Below are positions 9,212 through 17,052 of a stretch of 64,000 nucleotides of DNA, piece after piece. The notes beneath the pieces were generated by a model. It was not told the DNA's origin and did not search any database. It saw only the letters and a list, made by a program, of their open reading frames with translations. Each line of letters begins with the position of its first letter. Position 1 is the first letter of the stretch. The stretch is from an uncultured Collinsella sp. (GTDB lineage: Bacteria; Actinomycetota; Coriobacteriia; Coriobacteriales; Coriobacteriaceae), in NCBI GenBank assembly GCA_902464645.1, contig CABQKL010000001.1, positions 6,274 to 70,273 on the forward strand. The letters are read 5' to 3'. A program made the translations under genes and the position numbers.

Positions 9212-9821
9212 TGTTTACGCTCCCTTCTGCTTTCTCGGACAGGCCCTGGGCCACAGCGGTAGCGTCGACGGACGGACCGTTTTCGATCGAGCGCAGGCGC
9301 TTGGCCTCGTCGAGCTCGCGATCGGCCGCGCCGCCCATGACGGTCAGAGCCTTGGTGGGGCACGCCGCCACACAATGCGGGCCGTCCGGATCGAAGGCGC
9401 ACAGGTCGCACTTGACAGCGCAGGTGTACTGGCCAGGAGCCCACGTAAGCAGGCTGCTCAGGGACTTAGGATACGAAGGCGTCGGGTCGCACATGCCTGC
9501 GACACCGGTGATAGACGTGCCATCGGGATGGATGGCACCGAAGGGGCACGCGATGGCGCACAGCCTGCACCCGATGCACTCCTGCTCCTTGACGTGGATG
9601 CGATCGCCATCGTGCTCGATGGCATTCACCGGGCAAACCTCGGCGCAGGGGGCACCCTCGCAATGGTGGCAGGCAAGGGCGGCCGAAATACCGCCGGTCT
9701 TCACGAGCGCCAGGCGCGGCGTATCCTGAAGACCCTGCATCCGGTGGGCGTCGGCACAGGCGGACTGGCATGTCCCGCAGCCGATGCACCTCTCCGGGTT
9801 GATGTCGATGAAGCGGTTCAT
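9204..9821 (-). CDS. hyfA: Electron-transfer ferredoxin HyfA/HycB
   Basis: 205 aa, identical in length to E. coli HyfA. A 4x[4Fe-4S] ferredoxin with cysteine groups at C12/15/18/22, in CHHCEGAPCAEVCP, in CIGCRLCAIACP and in CDLCAFDPDGPHCVAACP. It passes electrons from FdhF to the hydrogenase subunits. Start ATG 9821 is preferred over an in-frame GTG two codons upstream because AAAGGAAG is correctly spaced only for the ATG. It lies 78 bp downstream of fdhF and overlaps hyfB. Confidence 0.94.
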   Translation of the reverse strand: MNRFIDINPERCIGCGTCQSACADAHRMQGLQDTPRLALVKTGGISAALACHHCEGAPCAEVCPVNAIEHDGDRIHVKEQECIGCRLCAIACPFGAIHPDGTSITGVAGMCDPTPSYPKSLSSLLTWAPGQYTCAVKCDLCAFDPDGPHCVAACPTKALTVMGGAADRELDEAKRLRSIENGPSVDATAVAQGLSEKAEGSVNNG

Positions 9822-9899
9822 CCCCACTTCCTTTCAAAATAACGGGCCGGGGTCCCGAACGTACGGGACGCCCGGCCCAAAAAGCCAACGAGAACGGGA

Positions 9900-12122
9900 C
9901 TACACGATTTGGTTCACGTGCGTCTCGTCGTCGAACTTGGCGGCGCCGGGCTCAACGTCTTGGGGAGCGGCGGCGTCCACCAGAGCCTGCTTGAGCTCGG
10001 TATACTGACGCTCGACTTCGCCCTCTGCCCAAACCTGGTCGGCAATGGCGTCGACCTGGCAGGCGGAGAACTTATCCTCGGGCGTGTGCGAGACCGGGTC
10101 GACCTTGTGAATGGTCAGCTCATTGCACTTGCCGATCCACCACTGGTAGGTCATGTAGACCGTGCCCTTGTTGATGCGATCGCTCACGTCGGCGCGGCTG
10201 TATACCTGGCCGCGGCGGCTGTGAATCGAGACGATATCGCCATTCTTGATGCCGCGCGCCTGGGCGTCCGCGGGATTCATGCGGACAAAGCCGGGCTCGT
10301 CGGCAAGCAGCGCCAGCGTCTTGCAGTTGCCGGTCATCGAGCGGCAGCTGTAGTGGCCGACCTCGCGGACGGTGCACAGGATGAGCGGGTACTCATCATC
10401 GGGAAGCTCGGAGGGCGCCTCCCAGTCGTGCGCCATCAGGTTGGCGCGGCCGTCCTTGGTGGTGAACTTGCCACCAGCGAACATGTCGGGCGTACCGTGG
10501 TCGTTCACATCGGTGCTCTTGACGGGCCACTGGGCGTAGCCGCCCTCGGGAGCCATCTTCTCGTAAGTCGCGCCCACAAAGTTGGGGCACAGGCTAATGC
10601 ACTCGTTCCAGATCTGCTCGGTGTTGTCGTAGTGCATGGGGTAACCCATGCGCGTAGACAGGTCCGCGAAGATCTCCCAGTCGTGACGGCACTCGCCCTT
10701 GGGCGGAACGGCCGCGTCAAAGTGCTGGAAGCTACGGTCGGATGCGGTAAAGACACCCTCGTGCTCGCCCCAAGAGGTAGCGGGCAGGATGACGTCGGCG
10801 AGCATGGTCGTCTGCGTCATAAAGATGTCCTGGCAAATGAACAGATCCAGCTCGGAGAGCGTCTTGCGCATACCGGCCGAATCGGGCTCGGTCTGCACCG
10901 GGTCCTCGCCGTAGTTGTAGAAGCAGTGCACCTTGCCCTCGTCGACCAGGTGGCCCAGGTCGGTGAGTTTGTAGCCCTCCTCGAGCGGGAGCTTTTCCTC
11001 GGGCACGCCCCAAGCCTTGGCAAACTTGGCACGCACAGCCGGGTCGGTGACCTTCTGGTAGCCAGGGTACAGGTTGGGCAGCATGCCCATATCGCAGGAG
11101 CCCTGGACGTTGTTCTGACCGCGCACGGGCGCGAGGCCGGAATTGGGTTTGCCGATCTGGCCGGCAACGCAGGCGATGGAGGCGATGGTGTGCACCGTCT
11201 TCAGGTTCTGCTTCTGCTGGCATACGCCCATGCCCCAGCCAATGATGGCAGAAGGCTTCGCCGTGGCGTACATCTCGGCAGCTTGGTGGATCAACGCGGG
11301 CTCGACACCCGTGATGTCCTGTACGGATTCGGGAGTGTAGTTCTTGATGGTCTCCCACCACTCGTCAAAGCCGTTCGTGTGCTCGGCGACGAATTCCTTG
11401 TCGTAGAGGCCATCGTTGACCAAGCAGTTGGCAAAGGCGTTGAGGAACGCGACGTTGCAACCGTTCTTGATCGGAAGGTAGAGATCGGCGATACGCGCGG
11501 TTTCGATATGGCGCGGATCGGCGACGATGATCTTGCAACCCTTTTCTTTGGCTCGCACGATACGCCTTGCGACGATGGGGTGCGAATCGGCAGGGTTATA
11601 GCCGAAGAGGAAAATGCAGCCCGCATCCTCCATACCGGGGATGGAGCATGACATGCAACCTGAACCAACCGTGTCCATCAGACCGAGGACAGTAGGGCCG
11701 TGTCAAGTACGGGCGCAGTTGTCCACGCTGTGGGTGCCGATGCACGCACGCGTAAACTTCTGCATGACGTAGTTCGCCTCATTGCCGCCGCCTCGCGAAG
11801 AGCCGGTGGTCATGACAGCGTTAGGACCATATTCGTCAATTATGGCCTGCATCTTAGATGCGGTGAAATCCAGTGCCTCGTCCCAGCTTACGCGCTCAAG
11901 ACCCGCGCCCTTAGTGCGGCGGATCATCGGGTGCAGTACGCGAGGAGTCAAGATCTTGGTGTCGTTGATGAAGTCGTAGCCGCTCATACCCTTAAGGCAC
12001 AGCTCGCCCTGATTGGTGATGCCGTTGAGCGGTTCGGTACCCACGACCTGGCCGTTTTGGACCAGGAGGTTAAACTGGCAACCGGCGCCGCAGTACGGGC
12101 AGATCACTTTATGCTTCTCCAT
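9900..12122 (-). CDS. fdhF: Formate dehydrogenase-H, selenocysteine-containing (UGA at codon 140)
   Basis: One 740-aa reading frame interrupted by a single in-frame TGA (11703-11705). The context CART-U-HGPTVLGL matches the E. coli FdhF active site (CARVUHGPSVAG), where Sec is also residue 140. The protein oxidises formate to CO2 at a molybdenum bis-pyranopterin centre. An N-terminal [4Fe-4S] motif is visible (CPYCGAGC plus CLKG). Start ATG 12122 has GGAGGG six bases upstream; an ATG 51 bp further upstream lacks this. Downstream hyf genes supply the partner hydrogenase. Needs SelA-D products, of which only selD is in the window. Confidence 0.96.
11663..11705 (-). promoter_or_regulatory. Bacterial SECIS element in fdhF
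   Basis: Directly 3' of the UGA the message can fold with GUCC (11690-11687) pairing to GGAC (11676-11673), leaving an apical loop that contains GGUCUG, the same loop motif as the E. coli fdhF SECIS bound by SelB. The loop starts about 21 nt after the UGA, which is within the usual distance. It supports recoding of the UGA as selenocysteine rather than termination. Exact borders are approximate. Confidence 0.75.
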
Positions 12123-12196
12123 GACACCCTCCTTCCTTTTTCTGCTACCGAATACTCGGTACTTATTTGACAATCATTGGGCCTGTCGCCCGACGC

Positions 12197-12715
12197 TTAC
12201 GCCTCGTTTTCGATGGTGGCGCGGGCACGCTCGGCAGTCAGTTCTGCCAGACGCTCCTCGTCTACCAGGGTGAGGCCCTTGGTCGGGCATGCCTCGGCAC
12301 ACGCCGGACCGCCGGGACGGTCCACGCACAGGTCGCACTTGAGCACGAAGCTCTTAGTCTGCGAACCGACGCGAACGTCACCCATCAAGACGGGGACCTG
12401 CGTGGTCGCCACGCTCACGGCGCCAAAGGGGCATGCCATGACGCAGCTCTTGCAGCCAATGCAGTTGTCCTCGTTGACGCCGATGCGATGGTTCTTTGGA
12501 TCAAAGAACAAGGCGCCCGTAGGACAAGCCTTGGCGCACGGGGCATCCTCGCAGTGATGGCAAGCCACCGGTGCGGAGATCTCGTACGTACGCGTCACGC
12601 GCAGGCGCGGCGCGGCGATGTTGCCGGGAATATCGTGTGCCTCGATGCACGCCGCCATACAGGTTTGGCATCCAATGCAGCGTGAAGAATCAGCCACAAC
12701 TCGTTTATTGCCCAT
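12197..12715 (-). CDS. HydN/HycB-like 4Fe-4S electron-transfer protein
   Basis: 172 aa ferredoxin with four cysteine clusters: C13/16/19/23 (RCIGCQTCMAAC), CHHCEDAPCAKACP, CIGCKSCVMACP and CDLCVDRPGGPACAEACP. It resembles HydN, the ferredoxin often adjacent to fdhF, and also HycB/HyfA, of which a second copy (hyfA) is in this operon. It lies 74 bp upstream of fdhF, on the same strand, as the first gene of the unit. Start ATG 12715 has AGGAGGGAG upstream. It likely shuttles electrons to or from FdhF. Which partner it serves cannot be told from sequence. Confidence 0.85.
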   Translation of the reverse strand: MGNKRVVADSSRCIGCQTCMAACIEAHDIPGNIAAPRLRVTRTYEISAPVACHHCEDAPCAKACPTGALFFDPKNHRIGVNEDNCIGCKSCVMACPFGAVSVATTQVPVLMGDVRVGSQTKSFVLKCDLCVDRPGGPACAEACPTKGLTLVDEERLAELTAERARATIENEA

Positions 12716-13144
12716 GTTGTTCACTCCCTCCTGAATCCCATGCCGGAGAGACCCTGTCGACGTTGCCCCAAGCCGCCCGTGGCCTGGCGTCGGCATATCG
12801 AATGCATGCGGCGAAACAGGCACTTCGATAGAATTCCTCCAACGATATACAGGTTAAATATACGCAGTTGCAGGTGGCAAACTTGAGCATAAGCCCTGCA
12901 ATACGGGTGTATTGCAGGGGTTTTGACAGGTTGGAATTATTCTCTAGAAGCTATAAAGGTGAGTGTATTACATGCGTACATCCAAGGGAGATTTCACGCT
13001 CGTTTCTGAAAGATGTAGTACGTTTGTAATATCGTTTACACTCAATTACTCTAGTGCAATAAAGTAGTGGTTGTAAGATTGGCTATTATTAGCCGATGTT
13101 GTATTTGACTATTCAAATTGCACGCTCATTAAGGGAGGCCAGTG
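12716..13144. other. Divergent intergenic region between the formate hydrogenlyase unit and a toxin-antitoxin pair
   Basis: 429 bp without a convincing gene. It is visibly more A+T-rich than its surroundings from 12840 onward and should hold the promoters for both directions. It includes an 11-bp perfect inverted repeat at 12894-12919 and a short GGCTA/TAGCC palindrome at 13081-13094 just upstream of the antitoxin. I found no convincing -35/-10 pair for the minus-strand operon. Confidence 0.6.
12894..12919. promoter_or_regulatory. 11-bp inverted repeat, possible operator or attenuator
   Basis: CCCTGCAATAC, a 4-base spacer, then its exact reverse complement. The plus strand continues with GTTTTGAC. 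It lies about 180 bp upstream of the hydN-like start. It could be an operator controlling the formate hydrogenlyase unit or a hairpin in its 5' leader. There is no upstream plus-strand gene that it could terminate. Confidence 0.4.
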
Positions 13145-13468
13145 ATGTCATCGACTCAAAAACGAGCCATCCTGCAGGTGCGCATTCGCGAGGAAGACAA
13201 GCAGCATGCCGAGCGTCTTTACGACGCCATGGGCACATCGCTCGCCGAGGCTGTCCGTTTATTTGTCGCGCAAAGCATTTTGATGCGCAAGCTCCCCTTT
13301 CAGCCGGTCGCCGTGCGCTCAAAGGACGGCACGGCCGCCTATGGACTGCTCAAAGCATACGGGGACCCCAATCGCCGCTCCGAGGAGCGCAATGCCTGGA
13401 TTGAATACCTAGCCACAGAAAGCGACGAGTCGGTTTTGGGTCCCGAGGAAGTAGATATCCATGAGTAG
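13145..13468 (+). CDS. RelB/DinJ-type antitoxin
   Basis: 107 aa. The N-terminal 50 residues have the ribbon-helix-helix pattern of RelB/DinJ antitoxins (QVRIREEDKQHAERLYDAMG followed by a helix with SLAEAVRLFVAQS). The C-terminal half is acidic and would bind the toxin. ATG 13145 has GGGAGG at six bases; the preceding in-frame GTG is less well placed. It overlaps the next gene by 8 bp, so the two are translated together. Such antitoxins usually repress their own promoter; a short palindrome at 13081-13094 could be the operator. Confidence 0.75.
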   Translation: MSSTQKRAILQVRIREEDKQHAERLYDAMGTSLAEAVRLFVAQSILMRKLPFQPVAVRSKDGTAAYGLLKAYGDPNRRSEERNAWIEYLATESDESVLGPEEVDIHE

Positions 13469-13937
13469 CACCATCATCGACGAGACCGTCATCCTTCGCT
13501 ACCTGCTTAACGACGACGAGGTCCTGTCACCGCGCGCCGCCAAGGTCATCGCCACGCGCACCGCACGTGTCTACCCCGAAATCATCACGCGCGTCGTGGT
13601 CACGCTGCGCGACGTCTATAAGGTTCCCCGCGTTGAAATTGCTGCGGCCATGAAAAGGCTGCTCGATGACGTCATGGTCGACGAGCCCACCGTTGTCGCC
13701 CTTGCCGTCAAACTCTTCGGCAAGACCCATATGGACTTTACCGACTGCCTCCTCGCAGCCCGAACCGCCATCTACAACGATGATGTCGTGAGCTTTGGCA
13801 AGCCCATCATCCAAGGCATGATCGATTACCGCCGTAAACGCCAAACCGCCGCCGACGCTCGCGACCGCGCCGCCGAAGCCCGCAGCCAAAGCACCGACTC
13901 CACCATCGACAAGCTCCGCCATCACGGTCGCCACTAA
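13461..13937 (+). CDS. PIN-domain toxin (VapC-like)
   Basis: 158 aa. PIN-domain features are the opening IIDETVILRYLLNDDE with acidic D7, E40 in the second helix region, and the MDFTDCLLAA motif with D92/D95. The usual fourth acidic position (in T-F-D near the end of the fold) reads VSFGKPI, so glycine replaces aspartate. Such proteins are Mg2+-dependent ribonucleases that cleave tRNA or other RNA. The last 30 residues are a charged tail beyond the PIN fold. Pairing with a RelB-type rather than VapB-type antitoxin is less usual. Confidence 0.75.
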   Translation: MSSTIIDETVILRYLLNDDEVLSPRAAKVIATRTARVYPEIITRVVVTLRDVYKVPRVEIAAAMKRLLDDVMVDEPTVVALAVKLFGKTHMDFTDCLLAARTAIYNDDVVSFGKPIIQGMIDYRRKRQTAADARDRAAEARSQSTDSTIDKLRHHGRH

Positions 13938-13952
13938 CCCCATCCCCACCTG

Positions 13953-14015
13953 AGTTGCGGTGAAATACGGACTGATGCCTTTAAAGGCCACAACAGTCCG
14001 TATTTCACCGCAACT
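13953..14015. repeat. Palindromic repeat family A, copy 1
   Basis: 22-bp perfect arms (13953-13974 and 13994-14015) starting AGTTGCGGTGAAATACGG, around a 19-base spacer. Other copies are at 15231, 32319 and 53164. This copy lies between two convergent genes and contributes the last codons and the TGA stop of the minus-strand gene ending at 14005. Confidence 0.9.
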
Positions 14016-15066
14016 TATTGAAGGTGGACCGCGAACGATTTCGCCATCGGGAGTCGGCGTAGGGTTTTATTGTCGGAATGCCGTAACCGCGCATCATGGC
14101 ACCGAACGATTCTACGTCGTAGGTGTCCGAGAGTTTGAAATGAATGACGTTGTGGCCCATGGCGCGAAGGTTCGCGTCGCGCATGAGGGCCGCTCGATAC
14201 GTTTTTGCCGCCGCCCGCTCTGGATCATTTTGAGCCTCGTCTTCAAACTTGCCTAGCCCATGCAGCTCTGCCAGCGTCCATGAGCCGTCTGGCATCTGCC
14301 AGCCATAATCTGCTAGATAATAGCCAGCGTTTCCCGGTCGCGTTATCTCAACTTGAAGCTCGGGCGCGGCAACCCCAGCGAGAATCATCGCTGCTCTCGC
14401 CTCAGACTCGCCGCCATTGTCTGACCTGCCGTCCATATACTCAAAAACGTCAAAAGCACGCGCGATGCCATGCAGCCCTCGACAATTTGCCTGCGCATAT
14501 GCTCGCAGCTCTTCGCGTTCGACATCGTACTCACGGGCCAAGCCATCGACATAACCCAGCGCATAGCGAAAGGCGCTCGATCGCGCGATATCAACAACCG
14601 TTCGACACGGATCCGTCAGTGTAAACAGACCAAGCCGCCACACTTCGCCCGGGCGCCAGCGCTTGTATTCAACGAACTCATACGTATCACGCCTTGTAGA
14701 CCGTGGCAGCAGCACTTGCACTTTATCCAGAAGCGTATACGCCGAGCCGATGCCGTAGAGCAACGCTGCTGTCGCTCCGCAAAACACAGCATCCGGTTCA
14801 ACGACCGCAATAGCGGATGCCAGCTGAAAGATACGATCTTCAACCCCAAGATTATTCCAATAGACCGGATCCGCATACACATGGTTGTAAAGACGAAGCA
14901 TGAGCTCTTCCTGCATAAGCTCGCGCGCACGGCGTTCATCCCAAGGATCAATTGTTATAAGCAGCTGTCCATCTTGATGAATTCCAACGGCCGAGAATAG
15001 CATCCTTGCATAGGACTGCGGAAAATGTTTGCCTTTATCGAGCATGGCCAACCCCATAACCATCAC
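14005..15066 (-). CDS. AbiEi-like / DUF559-like protein of unknown function
   Basis: 353 aa. The first half (AVFCGATAALLYGI, VQVLLPRSTRRDTYEFVEYKRW, LTDPCRTVVDIARSS) looks like the AbiEi-type antitoxin/regulator fold common in actinobacteria. The second half (SEARAAMILAGVAAPELQVEI, YLADYGWQMPDGSWTLAELHG and a late HNVIHFKLSDT) resembles the DUF559/Vsr-like nuclease region. There is no obvious AbiEii toxin partner next to it. Several Met codons lie near the start and none has a good ribosome binding site, so the true start may be up to 21 codons further in. Its last codons lie within palindrome copy 1. Confidence 0.55.
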   Translation of the reverse strand: MMVMGLAMLDKGKHFPQSYARMLFSAVGIHQDGQLLITIDPWDERRARELMQEELMLRLYNHVYADPVYWNNLGVEDRIFQLASAIAVVEPDAVFCGATAALLYGIGSAYTLLDKVQVLLPRSTRRDTYEFVEYKRWRPGEVWRLGLFTLTDPCRTVVDIARSSAFRYALGYVDGLAREYDVEREELRAYAQANCRGLHGIARAFDVFEYMDGRSDNGGESEARAAMILAGVAAPELQVEITRPGNAGYYLADYGWQMPDGSWTLAELHGLGKFEDEAQNDPERAAAKTYRAALMRDANLRAMGHNVIHFKLSDTYDVESFGAMMRGYGIPTIKPYADSRWRNRSRSTFNKLR

Positions 15067-15230
15067 GGCGGAGAGAATACCATTACGCTATCGCATGCTT
15101 CCGTCCGCAGGCCTTGCCAAAAGCTGACCAAAAGCTTGACGTCGCAGGTCAGAGCTTCAAAAAATATTTCCACTCTCGGTAGACGGTCGCTACGATCCTC
15201 CCAACGGCATCAAAATCCAACCTTACAAAT

Positions 15231-15296
15231 AGTTGCGGTGAAATACGGACTACATGGGCCATAAAAGCCGAAAACAGTCCGTATTTCACCGCAACT
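15231..15296. repeat. Palindromic repeat family A, copy 2
   Basis: 21-bp perfect arms (AGTTGCGGTGAAATACGGAC...) around a 24-base spacer, in the gap upstream of the AbiEi-like gene and downstream of the tRNA terminator. The rest of the gap from 15067 to 15332 shows no gene. Confidence 0.9.
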
Positions 15297-15332
15297 TAGG
15301 TGGGGATGTGGGGTCCCCGGCACGTTTACGAA

Positions 15333-15366
15333 AACGGCTCTGATCCCAAAGGGAATCAGAGCCGTT
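15333..15366 (-). terminator. Terminator of the tRNA-Pro/tRNA-Gly transcript
   Basis: 12-bp perfect stem (AACGGCTCTGAT/ATCAGAGCCGTT) ending in UUUUCG on the minus strand, 11 bp downstream of the tRNA-Gly CCA end. Confidence 0.75.
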
Positions 15367-15377
15367 AAGCTATCTTG

Positions 15378-15451
15378 TGGAGCGGGCGACGGGAATCGAA
15401 CCCGCGTCATCAGCTTGGAAGGCTGGGGTTCTACCATTGAACTACGCCCGC
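15378..15451 (-). tRNA. tRNA-Gly (anticodon TCC), CCA encoded
   Basis: A 74-nt cloverleaf including the encoded CCA. Acceptor stem GCGGGCG/CGCCCGC, D-loop with TTCAATGGTAGA, anticodon loop CTTCCAA giving anticodon TCC, T-arm GGGTTCGATTCCC. It is 6 bp downstream of tRNA-Pro on the same strand and probably co-transcribed. Confidence 0.97.
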
Positions 15452-15457
15452 AAGATA

Positions 15458-15534
15458 TGGTCGGGACGACAGGATTTGAACCTGCGACATCCTGCTCCCA
15501 AAGCAGGCGCGCTACCAAACTGCGCCACGTCCCG
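15458..15534 (-). tRNA. tRNA-Pro (anticodon TGG), CCA encoded
   Basis: A 77-nt cloverleaf including CCA. Acceptor CGGGACG/CGTCCCG, D-loop with CAGTTTGGTAGCG, anticodon loop TTTGGGA giving TGG, T-arm AGGTTCAAATCCT. First gene of a two-tRNA transcript. Confidence 0.97.
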
Positions 15535-15625
15535 AAGGTGTTGAGCAGCTAAGGCATAAACCTTGCGTGTCCCAAAGCGAAGGAAATTATAGGGGAGACT
15601 CCCCGCCTGTGCAAGCATTGATGCC

Positions 15626-16984
15626 TTAGCTCCTCGAATGTGCGACAAACTGGCTATGAACCAGACCAATCACAAACGCGACCACAGCAACCGGCGCCCA
15701 CGCAGCACCGATATCTGCCAGCGGCAACGCATCGAACGGTAGCCAGGCCCCCGCAAAGAACGCATCGCGGACCGAGGTGATCACGCTCTGCACCGCGACG
15801 ACGCCGCCGACCCAAACCCACACCTGCGGATGCGCGTCACAAAAACCGTGCACCAGGCCCATCAGCACCAGCACGATGGCAACGGGATACAAGGCGTTGA
15901 GCATGGGCACCGAGAACATAAGGATCACGTCGAGGCCCACGTTGGAGAGCACGCACGAAAACGTTGCGAACACAAAGGCGAGAATCGCAAAGGGACGGCG
16001 CATGGCCTCCTCGGAAGCCTCCGCTCCCCCTTCGACCACATACGTCTCGCAGAAGTAACGCGAGCAGCAGCTGATAAGGCCGATACAGACATTCATGCAG
16101 GCGAGGAAGAAAATCGCAAAGACGACAACCGTGCCGGCTAGGCCAAAGTGCATAGAGGCCGAACGCGCAAGGATCGCGGCGCCGTTGGTGGCGTCGGGCA
16201 TAACCGTGCCGAGCTGCATACCGGCAAGCGCCAGGCCGCAGTAGATGATGGCCATGAGCACGCCGGCGATCACACCGGAACGCGAAATCTCGAAGGCCAC
16301 GCGCTTGTCATCGGTAACGCCCAACTCGTGGATGGTCTCAGCGATGATGATGCCAAAGGCGAGCGACGCGAGCAGGTCCATGGTCTGATAGCCAGTCAAA
16401 AAGCCCTGCACGGCGGCGCCGGCATTGTAGGGGGCCTGTGGCGCGGCTGCGGGACCCAGCGGCGACACCACGGCGGCACCCACGACCAGCACGATGAGCG
16501 CAATGAGCGCGGGGCCCGTAATGCGGCCGAGCACGCGTGTGATAACACCCGGGCGCAGCGTGAGCACAAACGCGACGACGAAGAACCCGATGGCAAACAC
16601 CAGACGTGCCGTGCCGAGCGAAACACCCTCGGGCAGCAGCGGCACCAGCATTTCGAACGCCGTAGAGCTTGTGCGAGGAATGGCCAGGCACGGGCCGATG
16701 GCCAGATAGACCGCCGCAACGAAGAATTCGCCAAACTTGGGATGCACGCGGCCGGCAAGCTCGCGCGCCGTTCCGGCAAGCGCCACGGCGATAAAGCCCA
16801 TGACGGGCAGGCCGATGGCGGCGATGAGAAAGCCGAGCATGGCGACCGGCGTGGCAGAACCTGCCTGCAGCGCCAGCAGTGGCGGAATAATGAGGTTGCC
16901 GGCGCCAAAGAGCATCGAGAATAGGGCGATGCCGACGGTGACGACATGGTCGGAGCGCAGACCGCGCGGCGCGGATGAGGCCAT
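15626..16984 (-). CDS. brnQ: Branched-chain amino acid carrier BrnQ (LIVCS family)
   Basis: 452 aa integral membrane protein with about 12 hydrophobic segments. The N-terminal signature FSMLFGAGNLIIPPLLALQAG is characteristic of BrnQ, a cation-coupled importer of leucine, isoleucine and valine. Length is close to the usual 440. Start ATG 16984 has AAAGGTG five to six bases upstream; upstream in-frame Met codons read through the preceding terminator and are rejected. Preceded by its own intergenic gap, it is probably monocistronic. Confidence 0.92.
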   Translation of the reverse strand: MASSAPRGLRSDHVVTVGIALFSMLFGAGNLIIPPLLALQAGSATPVAMLGFLIAAIGLPVMGFIAVALAGTARELAGRVHPKFGEFFVAAVYLAIGPCLAIPRTSSTAFEMLVPLLPEGVSLGTARLVFAIGFFVVAFVLTLRPGVITRVLGRITGPALIALIVLVVGAAVVSPLGPAAAPQAPYNAGAAVQGFLTGYQTMDLLASLAFGIIIAETIHELGVTDDKRVAFEISRSGVIAGVLMAIIYCGLALAGMQLGTVMPDATNGAAILARSASMHFGLAGTVVVFAIFFLACMNVCIGLISCCSRYFCETYVVEGGAEASEEAMRRPFAILAFVFATFSCVLSNVGLDVILMFSVPMLNALYPVAIVLVLMGLVHGFCDAHPQVWVWVGGVVAVQSVITSVRDAFFAGAWLPFDALPLADIGAAWAPVAVVAFVIGLVHSQFVAHSRS

Positions 16985-17012
16985 AGACACACCTTTCGGG
17001 TCGAAACAAAAA

Positions 17013-17039
17013 CGGGACGGGCAAAAACACCCATCCCGC
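17013..17039 (-). terminator. Rho-independent terminator of the selenium cluster
   Basis: Minus-strand hairpin CGGGATGGG/GCCCGTCCCG with one imperfect position, followed by GTTTTTGTTT. It lies 14 bp after the stop of the cysteine-desulfurase-like gene, which makes that gene the last of the unit. Confidence 0.8.
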
Positions 17040-17052
17040 AAGTATATACGCT

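Noticed and set aside
11703..11705. TGA in fdhF as a nonsense mutation making a pseudogene
   Set aside because: It is at the selenocysteine site, flanked by the conserved active-site sequence and followed by a SECIS hairpin.
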